From contig SADC01001328.1 of NCBI GenBank assembly GCA_004194705.1, positions 62,001-126,000 of the forward strand: a stretch of 64,000 nucleotides of DNA, read 5' to 3'. Positions 43,406-55,498 of this stretch are shown piece by piece. Numbering within the stretch: the stretch's first letter is position 1; the number at the start of each line of letters is the position of its first letter. The notes below the pieces were generated by a model, which was not told where the DNA came from, made no database searches, and saw only the letters and a list, made by a program, of their open reading frames with translations. The translations under genes and the position numbers were made by a program. This DNA comes from Ditylenchus dipsaci. Taxonomy: Eukaryota; Nematoda; Chromadorea; Rhabditida; Anguinidae.

Positions 43406-46299
43406 TATACATATTGATCGTTTTCTCGTGCACATCTGACGATTTATATGGCCTTTTATAAGCACCATCAAGTATATTTATGTATGCCTGATATCGTTTG
43501 ATCTGCACTGCTCTGTTGAACTCTTATATATTTGTTGAAATCATGTCGAAATTACTCTAGCTTGTTAGATATGATCTCTAGCTGCCAGTGATTTGCTCAA
43601 ATTGGCCATATATCAGTCAGCAATAATAATTTTTACCGATTTTTCAACAAATTTGGGCGCGAGAAAATATTTCTACACTAAAGGTAGTTTAAAAATTATT
43701 GCTAGGTTTTCGTTGACCTAAAATAAAATTCACACCAAAAAACCATTTAGAGTATAAGAGATTTTTGTCTGTGATTTTTTGTGTTTATTTATTCGGATGT
43801 TTGAGAAATGCTAAACTCATTGACAATAAGTTTTTTCGCTATACTTCTTGAACAAATTATCTGAGAGATGACTTAAATTTTTATGTTTGATCCTAACCTC
43901 TATTTATATTTACCAAATCGCTAATTTTCTCGAAAATTCTGTCCATTTTCGTAAGCAAATATTTTACAGCGAAACAATATTTTAATTGAGTTTGTTTTTA
44001 AGGATTGAAGTCTCCTAGATGCTTATTTTCAGTCGCCACCACCACCAAATACAGGCAACAGGGCAGTCAAACAAGTTTTATGTTGTTGTTACGTGTGGGT
44101 GTGTGGATTATCGACTGGCGTGTTAATGCTGGTGTTCTTTCCCATTATTTATCTTCTTGTGGCTGCTGTGTTCCTTTCTCCTTTTACGCCCTAGCACCAG
44201 TTTAAATCTTCTCTTCTTGTGAGTCCACAATTACCGTAATAGTCGAGGGTTTAAAACGCAGAAAAAGGCTAAGAAAATGTCATAGAATAGTAGTTGATTA
44301 AGAAAGCCTTGAGCTGCGGCTTGTTTACCCTGACTACCACCACTAATTGAGTGTCCCAAGTTGGGGCTGCTACTTATTACACCACAAGCAACAGCAGTGC
44401 CACTGATGGCTGTGAGGGATTACGGAATATTCTTTTACTCTCTTTTTTCGGTGTTTTGCGAATATTTTCTCGTTAACAATTTAATAAGTTTTTAAGTAAA
44501 AATATCAAAAACGTATCTTGAAAAAACTTTCTAAGAAAATTTTCATATTTAAGAAGGTGGTCACTGTTTTCAAAAAATAGAGACCTGGAGACAGAGTTCC
44601 GAAAGTACATGATTGTTGAGGTGAGACTAAGAGTTTTGGCAGCACTATTGCAGAGAGCTGCTGCATCAAAAAATGAAAAGAACGTTTGAGTAATACTCAA
44701 AATAACACCATTTTTGGAGAAAAAAGTCATTTTAACGAGATTTAAACATTTTTTGACTAAAATTCAAAAATAAAAAATATTTGGGGTGCCGAAAATTTTT
44801 TTTTAAAAATGACAGGTGTCAGCCCTGCATTATTGTGATGTAAAAGCTGGGCAGTTTTTTGTCAAGTCCTAGCACTAAAACTATGTCTGATATTCTCTTT
44901 CCTAAATCATATTTAATACAGATGGTGTTATGAACTATATGCGTGGTCAAATTCGCTACAATTTTAATTTGCATGCAAACCATTCTGAGTATTAGGAGCA
45001 TGAAAAGTGAGACAAGCAATCCTTTTTTCACCATTTTCATTGATATTTGTATTTTTAAAACTTCTAAGTTTGTTTTTGGCAATGTGGCAGGAATAGCTTA
45101 AAGCTTTTTTGCACATTGCTATATTGCAAGAGAGCTGCTTCTTTACACGCTTTTTCCTTTGTGCATCTGTCTTTTTCGCTAGTCGGCTGCTATCAACGCT
45201 ACTAATCGATTGTTGAATAGAGGCGAGAGATGGAGAGGAAAGTTTATTTAATCGGCTGCTATTATGCGAAAATAGAGTGTTCTCAACTAAAAACTCTTCT
45301 CACTTTTCACTTTTTTTTTATCTTTTTTACCAATACGGTCTTACAAGGTGTAATGATACTAGAACAATGTAAAGGTTGCGGTTTTTACACTTAGCCTGCT
45401 GCGAAAATCAAGAGATAAGCCAGAAGTGCGCTGATTTCTCGGCATATGACTGATCTTGACCTAAAATTACCATTTCATAGTAAAAACACTTTAGGTGATT
45501 TTTGCTGATTTTAACCCTAAAGAATGATTTTTTAAAATTTTGTCCAGTAATCCTGATACGACCTTTAAAATCGATCATTTTTGGTGATATAGGTGTTTCG
45601 AAAAAATGGAAAAGGGTTTTTTGCATATTGTTCCAATGGGATTGGGGTCGATTTTTTAGATTTCTTCCTGAGTATAATTTGTTTGACAAAGCCCTATTGT
45701 CGGTTATTTTTGTTGTGAATTAACCGGAATTCTGCTATACACAGTATTCACGAAATGCGGCCCTTCAAAACTTAGTTTTTGATCTGTTGAAATCCTATAA
45801 AATTATTTTATCCATCTGTTATTGCTCAAAAATAATATCTCGACCGAATTTCAAATAAAAAATATTTCCAGACATAAGCATGACTCTTATTAACAAGTTT
45901 TTTAGGAGCCCTACAGTTTTTTCTGTATTTGCGCAACAATATGGAATTCGTTTGGTGGTTCCCACCTTTATTTTATCCAACTCACCTTCTGGTTAAGTCT
46001 CTTATCTAACTCTGTGTGTATAGATTTATGTCATACGCCGCAGATAAAGCCAACCCAACCACTCCCACTTAATTAACTGCCAGTTTTGTTCAAGGCAGAT
46101 TACTCACCCTTGCTTAATTCGCGCGTGACAAATAAGCCCTAATAGTTATAGTTTTGCATTTTGGGGTGTGCATGCCTGAGAAAGGGCAGGTGAATTTCGT
46201 TGGTTAAACTTCTAGCAGTTGCAATAGTACTCATAATTAATAGTTCTTTTGGCTTGTTTTGAAACAAATTTGTGTTTTCGCCAATCTGCTCTTTGTTAA
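43406..46299. other. non-coding, no supported gene
   Basis: Open frames at 44473-44730, 44819-45082 and 45408-45723 have no ATG-plus-family support and lie in AT-rich DNA. No paired repeat was seen. Confidence 0.4.
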
Positions 46300-46560
46300 A
46301 TATGTATGCTCAAATAAACTTTATTCTTAAACTAAATACCTTATGATCTCTATGAAACGGGTATGCCCGTTTATTTTTCAACCCTCGAAAATCTGAAAAT
46401 TTTGAGGTCGATCTCGAGATTTTTGGGTGCTCAACTAAAATCGAAAAAGCAGAACCGGTAGAACTCGTGGGAGTTAAAAAAACGCGATAAACAGCTTTGC
46501 AAAATATTAATCTAGGATGAGATACAAGCATAAAGTCAGTAGATTTTTTTAAATAAAAAT
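46300..46560 (-). repeat. degenerate inverted copy of the TACCGTATTTT MITE core
   Basis: Read on the - strand it shares CTCCCACGAGTTCTACCGG, CTTTTTCGATTTTAGTTGAG and the GTTGAAAAATAA end with 21791-22033. The termini are not intact. Confidence 0.45.
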
Positions 46561-46570
46561 TGGGGATACA

Positions 46571-47678
46571 TACCGTATTTCTTCAAATACCGTATAAGCT
46601 CTATTAATTACCCACCTTTACTAATTGGCTTGAGTTTACAATCCCCCCACGGGGAGTGATCAGGTAGAGGAGATAACCTCATATTCGTGTTTCTCGACCC
46701 CGATTTCATGAGAAAGCCGGCTGTTTTTTGATTCTGAGAAAAAAAAATTTTTCGAACCACAGGGGGATATCATGGTTTTTTAGTCAAAATTGAAAATTTT
46801 AAATTGGCGCCTTTTGAATTTTAAAGGGAATAAGGGCTGTATAGGGAGTAGAAGGGAATAAAAGGGGCCACTAATCATAGAGGGCCCACTAACAAGAAGA
46901 TGTTGAACATAGTTTGAATACTGGGGCCTACCGCATAAATAAACTCTGGTATGCATGCTTTTTCATGCATCCAGAGTCACTTTCGAGTGATTTGTGTCTA
47001 AGGTATGTGGGTGTGCGCATCTCAACTCCAAGCCCCTGCGCCCCCGAAGGAGGATGCGCGCACTCACTTACCTTAAGCATGATTCCGAGAAGTACTCTTG
47101 ATCAAAAAATGCATATGGAGTCTTTTTGCCACGGCCCAGTTAAAAAACATGGTGAGGCAATCGAAGAATACAAACACTCGAATTTCGGACGTTCTGCCAT
47201 ACAAGTGCCCCTTTTATTCCCTTCCCCTCCCAATACAGCCTTTATTCCCTTAAAATTCAAAAGGCGCCAATTTAAATTTTTCAAATTTTGACTGAAAAAC
47301 CATGATACCCCCCCTGTGGTTCGAAGTTTTTTTTTCTCAGAACCAAAAAAACAGCCGGCTTTCTTATGAAATCGGGTCGAGAAACACGAATATGATGTTA
47401 TCTCCTCTATCCGATCACTCCGCGTGGGGGAGGGGAGGGGTTGATTGTAAACTGCAACCTATTAATTACCCACCCAATGGACCTATATCTTAGCTCAGAA
47501 ATAATATTTTGCAAATCTATTTTTTTACGTATTCTTAGTTACCACGAGCTCTACCGATCCCACTTTTTGGATTTTGGTTGAGCACATGAAAATCTCAAAT
47601 CGACTTCAATTTTTTCCGACTTTTTCGGGTTGAAAAAATAATTACCCATGGATAATTATTAACAGGGTTTATACGGTA
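46571..47678. mobile_element. TACCGTATTT MITE interrupted by a poly-C foldback
   Basis: TACCGTATTT with CTATTAATTACCCA on the left and ATTACCCATGG with TACGGTA on the right are the two halves of the 21791-type MITE. They are separated by the 0.83-kb element at 46627-47459. Removing the insert leaves a MITE of about 275 bp. Confidence 0.6.
46627..47459. mobile_element. 0.83-kb poly-C/G foldback family, copy 2 (nested)
   Basis: GGCTTGAGTTTACAATCCCC at the left and GATTGTAAACTGCAACC at the right enclose the same arm blocks as 17499-18375, including CTTTTTCATGCATCCAGAGT near the centre. It is inserted in the MITE at 46571-47678. Confidence 0.75.
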
Positions 47679-47902
47679 GGCCGACAGTCTCCAATAAACC
47701 GACACCCACTACTTAGAGGGTCTGTTTCTCAGAGCAGAGTAAATACTTGCGAATCAGTTTTTTCGCGTTTTCTTGAATCTCACGAGCTTAACCGATTCCA
47801 CTTTTTCGATTTTAGATTTTTCTTTAAATTTTCTCAGGTTTCTCAGGTTTTCGGTGATTGAAAAATAACCGACGTGTCGGTCTATGAGAAGAAATATGGT
47901 AC
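47679..47902 (+). repeat. TACCGTATTT-family copy, CCGACA-ended variant
   Basis: It begins GGCCGACAGTCTCCAATAAA and ends CGACGTGTCGGTCTATGAGA plus AATATGG. The core CACGAGCTTAACCGATTCC and CTTTTTCGATTTTAG matches the family. It directly abuts the previous element. Confidence 0.5.
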
Positions 47903-48123
47903 CTAAAAACTTATCAAAAAGTTAAAAAATAATTCTTAGATGATTTCAAAACATATTTTGGCAGGGTAAAATAATTTATGCCATAAATATTTCATTGTTT
48001 GTTTTTTCGCCTATTTCTATTTTATAGGCACTTTTATTGCAACAAACAACCAAACAGTTAAATTTTTAGGGAATATTCAGCTTGATTATTTGACTACTAT
48101 TACCACAGCTAATTACCTAAAAG

Positions 48124-51100
48124 ATGTCTTCATCGCCCGGAGGAGGTTGCCTGGTTGCTCGGGCTGTGCCCCTACCAAAAATATGGAACAGAACTCCAGC
48201 CAAAAGGTCAGCTGTTGTTACCCTCTCCCCCTCTTTCGTTTGTTTAGTAGTCTGTTGGTGGTGCATATGCATCATCCAGGAAGTAAAACCATGAAATAGG
48301 CTTGAATTCAGTGGAAGGAGACAAAACAACTATTTGCCTTCACAACCCTAATTTACCTAGTGTATTTCAGCAAATGAAGGCCAGAGATGTGGTCGACTCA
48401 CTGGTCAATGACCTGACTGATCTAAAGATCAACAACAACACCAGTTCTTCCAAGTGTTGTGTTGCTGCAGCGGCCAAAAAGAGTAGCGTAAAAGTAGATG
48501 GATCAGGGACTAGAGAAGCAGCCATCTCGCCTGCGGACTACATCTCAATGCAGAGCCTGCAGTCATCAATGAAGGCCAACAAAATGAATACCACCATCAA
48601 GGTGAGCCGTCATAACTTGATGGCTGACCTCTTGAGCTTCAATGATGAGCCTGTTGAGGTGGTTGAGGTAGGCACGTTTTAAGAGTGAAATTCTGAGGTT
48701 TTCATTGATTATGAAAAACGAAAAATTGCTTTGTTATTTTACAAAGAAAAAGTTCACAATAACAGGGATCGTAATCAGGTGGATTAGTAGAGTTTGTATC
48801 AAAGTAATTTATATCTAGAGTTCTGCTCAGGTCAAAAATCGCTAGGTGCTCGACTAGGTTTGCGAACAACTTTTGAGCCTAAACTCTACTCAACCTGTTT
48901 AAGTGCGAGTAGGATCAAGAGTAATTTTTGACCTACTGACTATACGAACCTACCTGAATGCCACCATAGAGGATATGACATAAGAGAAAACTGCTTTTTA
49001 CTTTTTACTTTTCATAACCAAGTTACCTATGAAAATAAATATATTCAGGGGTAATTTGCGTTTGAAAAGCCTGAAAGGCCAAGTACCAAAAAAAATGATG
49101 TTGACTGAAAATTTAAAAGAAAGCTACATGTCGTGTTTGTATTGAAAAGTATTGAAAAACTTTCATTTTCAGAAAAATGAACCAAAAGAAACTGAAAGCT
49201 GGAAGAAAAAACTGAAGTAGCAAAAACATACCTGTGGAAACAGTCGACAAAAAAATGGATAGAGAAAAAGTAAAAGAGCTGAAACACAGAAAATGTGGAG
49301 GATAAGAAGTCGGAAGAAAAACCAGCTGACACTGACCTGATGCCCAGAGGGCCTGTTCGCTCAGAAGCTGTTCGAGCTACTACCAGGTTGGATGAATAAA
49401 ACCTTTAAGTTTTTACTCACAAAAGTTATTTAATTTTGTAGAACCCCAGCCAACAACTACCACCCATATGTGAGCACGGCTTCTCATGGAGCTGCTCCTC
49501 AGTCTGGAGTGGCTGATCCATCAGCTTACAACAGTCACAATAGCTTTGCCTACGACTGTGGCGTACCTTATTACTACACAAACGAAGGCAGAGAGTATTG
49601 CTTGTCCAACAGCTCCACTCCTGATACAGTCAACTCTGACTTGGGTTATGGTTCAGCCACTAGTCCTCCTTACATGATCAGAGGTTCATATGCTGGCATG
49701 CAGCAAAACACTATGAGCTACGAGGGTGGCAAAATGGGATTTGAGGACTTGTGCTCTGATATGAAAAGTTCAGCTATTGGTAGATTGCAGGCAGCTAAGG
49801 TAATAAATTGTTAAATAGAAAAGGATTGAAGGATCAAAATTTTACCTCAGCCTTCAGCCTTAGCCGGCTGAGGTCTGGAAGCTTTTTTCAACCGTCGGCC
49901 GGCCCAAATTTTAGCTCAGCCGTCATATTCAGCCGGCTAATGGCCGAGTTTAGTCTCTAAAGTCCGCCGTCTGAGGATACGACCGTGCAGTCCACTCTTG
50001 TTCAGTCTATAGCAAACACTTTTCAAAAATCTTTATTTCGTTTTTAAATTACTCGAGTTCTACCAATTCTACTTTTTGATTGTTTAGGTTTTGGTTGTGC
50101 ACCAGAAAATCTCCAGATGGACCAAAAAATCTACCAAATTTTTGAGGGGTTGAATTTTTTGAACCGACCCCATAATTAGAGAGTTTACGGCATTCTTCCG
50201 TTTTTTATTAATTTTCTTTACTTTATTTTTTTAGTTAGACAGTGCAGAGCTCCCAGATTCTTTGTGTGATTTCATCTTGAAGTATTCTCGTCGCTACACT
50301 CCCTCAGTTGATGGCTCTACCTCATCGCGTAAAACATCCTGGAGCACACTGGAAGGCAATTCGCCTAAAGGGGCAGACCACGAGCAGAGTGGTTCCTGTG
50401 CAATTCACCCCTAAGTGCAGGCAGTGCTCCAAGAAATTCTCCAGCAGCTCCCTATGGAGGTGTGAGTGATCCAGGCACTCCACCTCATTCAGCAAAACTG
50501 CACAATAGATGTGCTCAGCAGTTTGCTGCCTTCACAAATGGCGAGACACCCATGGTACCAAAGCAGGTGGTCAAGAGACCTGCTAAAGAGAGACTCCGCG
50601 CCATGATCGGCAACGAAGACATGGATGAGGCCTGGGCTTGGACTTGCAAATTTATTCAGGTGGGCAAGAGTTCTCAAGACTCGAACATTTGGGAAATCTG
50701 TGATAATTACTTTGGAGCAGGTGTTTCCAAAACCGACATAGCATTTTCAAGCAAATCAAATAAAAAGCAGTTGAACCAACAAAAAATATTTAAGTTGACC
50801 GGCCGTTTTTTTTATTTCATGATAATTGTGAGAGAAAAAATCTAGTGTTTTTAACTTTAGTTAGACTTCCTGGACTAAACTATTACCCACAAAATTCAGA
50901 GGCAAATAACAAAAAAGTGTGAGTCGATGCATATAAACTGAGACAAAAAGGTACAAAGTCACCGTAAGGGTAAATCTGGTCTTATCGTATCCTTCAGGAA
51001 ATGCAATCTGCAGCAATTATCTTCTATTCCTTACAATCAATCTAAAACCGAAACCAAGAAAATAAGAGACCCTATTGACTCTTCTCGAGTATTTTGCGAA

Positions 51101-52775
51101 TTTGTTTTTTTTGCGTTTTCTTCCTTTTTCCCTTTTTCAGACTATGCTTGAGCATCCGAAAATCTTGTGATAGACTTGAAATTTTTCTGATTTCTGAGAA
51201 GATGGGAAGCGGGCCGTTACTTTCAATGAAAAAATACTTCACTAACATAAACCTTTTCATTGGTCCTCTTTAAGTTTTCCATTGTTTTTAGGAGAGTAGC
51301 GAATGTCTGTCTTACCAGGACCATGGTGGCGACACCTTGTTGCATATAGTTGTGTGCCAGCCCAACATAGACTTAGGTATGTATCACAATAAAAAAAATT
51401 ATCACAACCCTCAACCCTTTATAGCCAAGATCTATGCCCTAGTGGAGCAGATGTTGAAGATGGAGTCAGAGATGTCCCGCAAACCCTTTGATGTGCCCAA
51501 CAAATGGGGAGAGACGCCTATGTTCATGGCAGTGCAGAAACGGCACAATGAGGTAGTGGATTACTTGCTGGAAGCAGGTGCCTGGCCCAACGTTCAGAAC
51601 TCTCGTCCAGACAGAGAGGCTCCTCTGCACTATGCTGCTGCTAGAGGAATGGTAGACATCGTGCAAACCTTGTGCACCTACCCCACAAGCTGAACATGTT
51701 GAATGGCATGGGTCTGACCCCTTGCTATGCGCAGTTAAGAGTCATGGTGTGTTGAGGAGGAGAGTCACAGCATTATCGACAACAAGACCACCATTCAGTT
51801 GTTGTTGAAGTGTGGAGCAGATCCTACAATCACGGTAACTTTTCGCGCAGAGATATTTTAAAGCTTGGTGCTGCCGCATTTCGGCAAACAGTCAAATTTT
51901 AAAAAACTGTCATTCTTTTAAGCTCGATCTTCAGTTTTTACAGCAATGTCGAAGGTGTCCTCATAGTTTTTTTGCGCAATCTAGTCCGAAATACCACAAC
52001 GGCTACAACTTTCCAGTCTATACTCTAAATGACCATAATTTCATTATTAATGGGCATTCAAATGTTTATTAAATTCGAAAAAGGTGGGATCAGCTAAAGA
52101 AAACAGAAATTTATATTAAAAATTGAATTTACCATAAAAGTTTTTATATTTTAAAGCAAAGGTCAAGCCCGGTTGTGTAAAACTCAAGCGGATGCCGGGT
52201 ATCGGGATTCGAATAAGCCGTATTATCCTCGGTTCCGAATATTTTTTTTGTACAAAATGACACATTGCTAAAAAAATACCTGTCGACTATTTTTTTTGAT
52301 GAAAAAAATCATTTCATCTAGTGCTTATTGCTATTTTGAGCGAAAAAGGTTTTGACTAAAAGTTTCAAAAATAAAAAAGATTTGTGGTCCCAAAAAAGTC
52401 GAATGTTTTTCGGACTTTTCGGAACCCTGGTATTGCCATATTTCGGTCAGATTTAGTTATTTTTATTATAATTTACATTCATTTATTTTCAGGATGCACC
52501 AACGGAAAATCAGTGATCATGTATGCTGTGGAGAGATGAATTCTGAGATTATCGAGGTGATTCTACAAAAAATAGAATCCAAATTAATATCAAAAGTCCC
52601 ATTCCAGATCTTCCAATCCAACCTGTCTGAGGAAGCAATGGCAGAACTTGTCAACAAGCCGGATTTGTGCCAGGAAACACCGATGAGCGCTCTGTTAACT
52701 CTGGCCAACGTTGACCCAGAGGTCAGCTCAAAACTAGGCTTGACCTTGATCACTTGTGGGGCATCCAGCAACTAG
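48124..52775 (+). CDS. nfki-1: IkB-like ankyrin-repeat protein (NFKI-1/nuclear IkB type)
   Basis: Ankyrin-repeat regulators of this type bind transcription factors or signalling partners. Coding segments: 48124-48206 (MSSSPGGGCLVARAVPLPK), about 48302-48667 (MKARDVVDSLVNDLTDLKIN), 49152-49386 (Lys/Glu-rich), 49442-49799 (Ser/Tyr-rich, PYVSTASHGAAPQ), about 50236-50659 (ending RAMIGNEDMDEAWAWTCKFI), 51295-51841, 52494-52556 and 52608-52775. The ankyrin part starts QDHGGDTLLHIVVCQ and continues NKWGETPMFMAVQKRHNEVV, REAPLHYAAARGMVDIV, GLTPLLCAVKSHG and TTIQLLLKCGADPT. GDTxLHxAV as first repeat points to the IkB/Bcl-3 group. The join between the first two exons is uncertain, and frameshifts occur in the Lys-rich exon, near 50413, 51695, 51730 and in the 52494 exon. 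AATAAA signals lie at 53001 and about 53034. Gene name is by resemblance. Confidence 0.8.
49985..50205 (+). repeat. degenerate TACCGTATTT-family core in an intron
   Basis: CGAGTTCTACCAATTCTAC, GGTTTTGGTTGTGCACC and AGAGAGTTTACGGCA match the family core and right end. It lies in the intron before the exon near 50236. Confidence 0.45.
51060..51260. repeat. degenerate TACCGTATTT-family core in an intron
   Basis: GACTCTTCTCGAGTATTTTG, a GCGTTTTCTTCC block and TTGAGCATCCGAAAATC follow the family order (GCAAATCT, GCGTTTTCTT, TTGAGCACC). It lies just before the first ankyrin exon. Confidence 0.35.
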
Positions 52776-53000
52776 ACCGTGTACATTCTCTCTAATGATA
52801 TTACCCATATTATCCACTCTATTATTTTGTATTTTTCTTGTGTTTGTGGCGTTTTGCTGGAGAAAGGGTTAATATATTTGTTTTGTTGTGTATTCTGGTT
52901 GATTCTGTTCCTCTTCTTCACGTTGTACTTTCGGTTAAAATGGTTAGAGAATTACTAGTTTTTTTTGGAACATGTATGCTAATCTATTATTTCTATTACT

Positions 53001-53006
53001 AATAAA
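53001..53006 (+). terminator. polyadenylation signal AATAAA
   Basis: A canonical AATAAA about 225 bp after the stop of the IkB-like gene, with a second at about 53034. Confidence 0.5.
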
Positions 53007-53501
53007 CATTCACAGCATTTGGTGTTTGATTACAAAATAAAACTGACTAAATTTCATAACTTTAAATGATAATTCCCATCGTCGATGAAATTTTTAAAAT
53101 AGTTTTTATTGCCCAAACAACTTTCTTTCTGCCAAGAAAGTATTTTTACTGCCAGGAAAAGGTTGACTAATTCAAACGAAGCATTTACGTAAAAAATGCG
53201 GAAAACCATGGTAAGATTGAGAAAGTTTATCAAAATCGTTATTTTTGATAATAATAAAAAAAATAATTGAAATTTGTGTGTGATTTTATGCTTCTTTGTT
53301 TCGCGTTTTTTAAGTTCCTGGTGGTATAAAAATTTTACAGAAGAATTGCCTTAACAACTTTGCTTCTGATCGCTCCAAACATGTGAACGAAGAATCGAAG
53401 CAAAAGAGAAAAACAAAACACACTCGATTTTTTTGATTATAATGAAAAATTATCAATTTTAATTATATTGCGTTCCATAATAGCCCACGAACTTTTTTTT
53501 T

Positions 53502-53603
53502 GGTTTTATTTTCTGTTATCTGGATCCCCCTAATTTTCATACTGTTACAGTACATTTATTTTAATGAAAAAATGAAAAGGGATCTAGATAACAGAAAAGA
53601 ACC
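53502..53603. mobile_element. 102-bp MITE with Merlin-like ends
   Basis: GGTTTTATTTTCTGTTATCT faces AGATAACAGAAAAGAACC, then GGATCC/GGATC inside. The GGTTTT...TTCTGTTATC start and ...AGAACC finish resemble the ends of the Merlin remnant at 24318-24933. Confidence 0.45.
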
Positions 53604-53741
53604 TTTTTGTATATTTTTTGTTCGCATTTACAGCTACCGTATTCATTCTAATAGAACACCAGTCTCTATTAGATCACCACCATCGTAAAGAGGACTAAAC
53701 TAATGCATCAAAATGAAAATATTTTTTAAAGTTCTTAGAAA

Positions 53742-54125
53742 ACAGTGCTGTAAATCTCCGCACTGGCTGAAATTCAGGCACCTGTTTTTAACAGTTATTA
53801 GTATTCCTAGCCAGGTGCCACGGATTATTAGGTAGCTTAGAAATCGACACCGGGCTAAGAATAAGGAAATTAGACATTCAAACTTTTCTACATCCCGGCA
53901 CCGGCCTGGTGACGTGCTAATTTGCAAGGAAATTTTAGGTTATAATTTCTTCGATGCCAAGCCGGTGCCGCTATGTAGGAAGAATTAAATGACTCATTTA
54001 TTTATTTGTAGCCGGTGCCGATGTATGAGCTACCTCATAATCAGCGGCACCGAGCTGGGTAATACTAATAACTGCTAGAAACCGGTGCCTGAAGTTTAGG
54101 AGGTGCCGAGATTTACAGCGTGGTT
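53742..54125. mobile_element. 0.38-kb foldback with GCCGGTGCCG units
   Basis: GCTGTAAATCTCCGCACTGG faces GTGCCGAGATTTACAGCG. Inner pairs are AACAGTTATTAGTATTCC/GTAATACTAATAACTG and the GGTGCC/GGCACC series. It is non-coding. Confidence 0.65.
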
Positions 54126-54984
54126 AGAAAATCGGGCGCTACTGCAATATACCCCGCCCAATAATTTAGGCTTAGGCTTGTACTTTATTTCAAGATATGT
54201 ACTTGATTCAGGGTCGCAAATCTTTTGAATTGTTTAAATTTTAGGTCAAAATCTTTATTTTTGGTGCTCAAAAGTTAACAAGCACTGTATAAAAGGTCAC
54301 TTTTCGCCAAAAATGACCGAATTGTACTTTCTTTGGCCAAATGTACTTTATTTTAAAATTTCGAGATGAGAACTTTGGGCTTTATCTTAGGCTTAGGTTC
54401 AGGGCTTGGCCATCAGTGTTTCCAGTTTTTGGCCTGTTTTGAAAAAGCATAGTTATATAGGCAAAAAAAAGTGCGCCAAAAAAACGAGAAAATTTTTAAA
54501 ATTAAATATGCCGCGAAAAAAGCCGAGAAGTTCAATCTGCTTTTTCAAAACTATTGTGTTGGCATATTATTTTCTTCGGCTAAAAAAATTGCGGGAAAAA
54601 GCAGAAAAATTATTTCTGCTTTTTTGTTACTTGAGTTTAGCCGAGAACTTTTTGCTAACTGCAAAGCCATATGAGAAAATAATTATGCTTTTTTCAAGTT
54701 GTGAAAAAGCATAATTATTAATTATGCCTTTTCTAATGTATGGAAAAGCATAGTTATTTATTATGCCTTTTCCAAATCATGGAAAGGCATAGTTATTAAT
54801 TATGATTTTTTCTCAAGTTTCGTTTGGCCGACTACTATGCTCTTTAAAAGTGACATGATAGAGCATGATAAATGGATGAAACAGATGAAGATGACTAGTA
54901 TTATTCTATGGTCCTATTTAAATCGTATTTTCTCTGTATGTTAGCCTAGAATCGTGTCGAAAGCGTAGAATCGTGACTACACAT

Positions 54985-55155
54985 ATTGTGGTCCTATCCA
55001 ACCCCAGACTTGTGTGGTCCTATCCAACCTCACACTAAGGTGGTCCCACCCAACCATACACTTCGAGGGTCCCACCCAACCATACACTTGGGTGGTCCTA
55101 TCCAACCATGCACTTGGGTGGTCTTACACAACCTTAATACTTGGGTGATCCTATA
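54985..55155. repeat. 26-bp minisatellite inside the hAT element
   Basis: About six to seven variants of ACTTGGGTGGTCCTATCCAA plus CCATAC run head to tail. Subterminal repeats of this sort are often transposase-binding sites in hAT elements, an inference here. Confidence 0.7.
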
Positions 55156-55498
55156 TATATTGTAGTACCCAGGTCACCAGATCCAGCAGGTAGAACCGAG
55201 TTGGTCCGATCCATCTCAAATATATAAGTGATCTTGCCCACACATGCGCATCGGAAGGTCTATATGCGGAGATTTTACACTTTTTGGGTCGAGTACCTCA
55301 ATTACGCGTAGAATCCAAATTTTCGAGTCTTGTACCTGGACCATTCATTCTAAGAGTCGGTTAACAAACAAAGAGAATCAATAGAAATAATTATTCAAAT
55401 TTATACTCTCAGCTCTCAGCAACAACAGTTCTTTAACGAGCAGACCCATACAAATCAAGATAAACTGTGAAGAAATTATCGAAAATTATTTTGACTTC

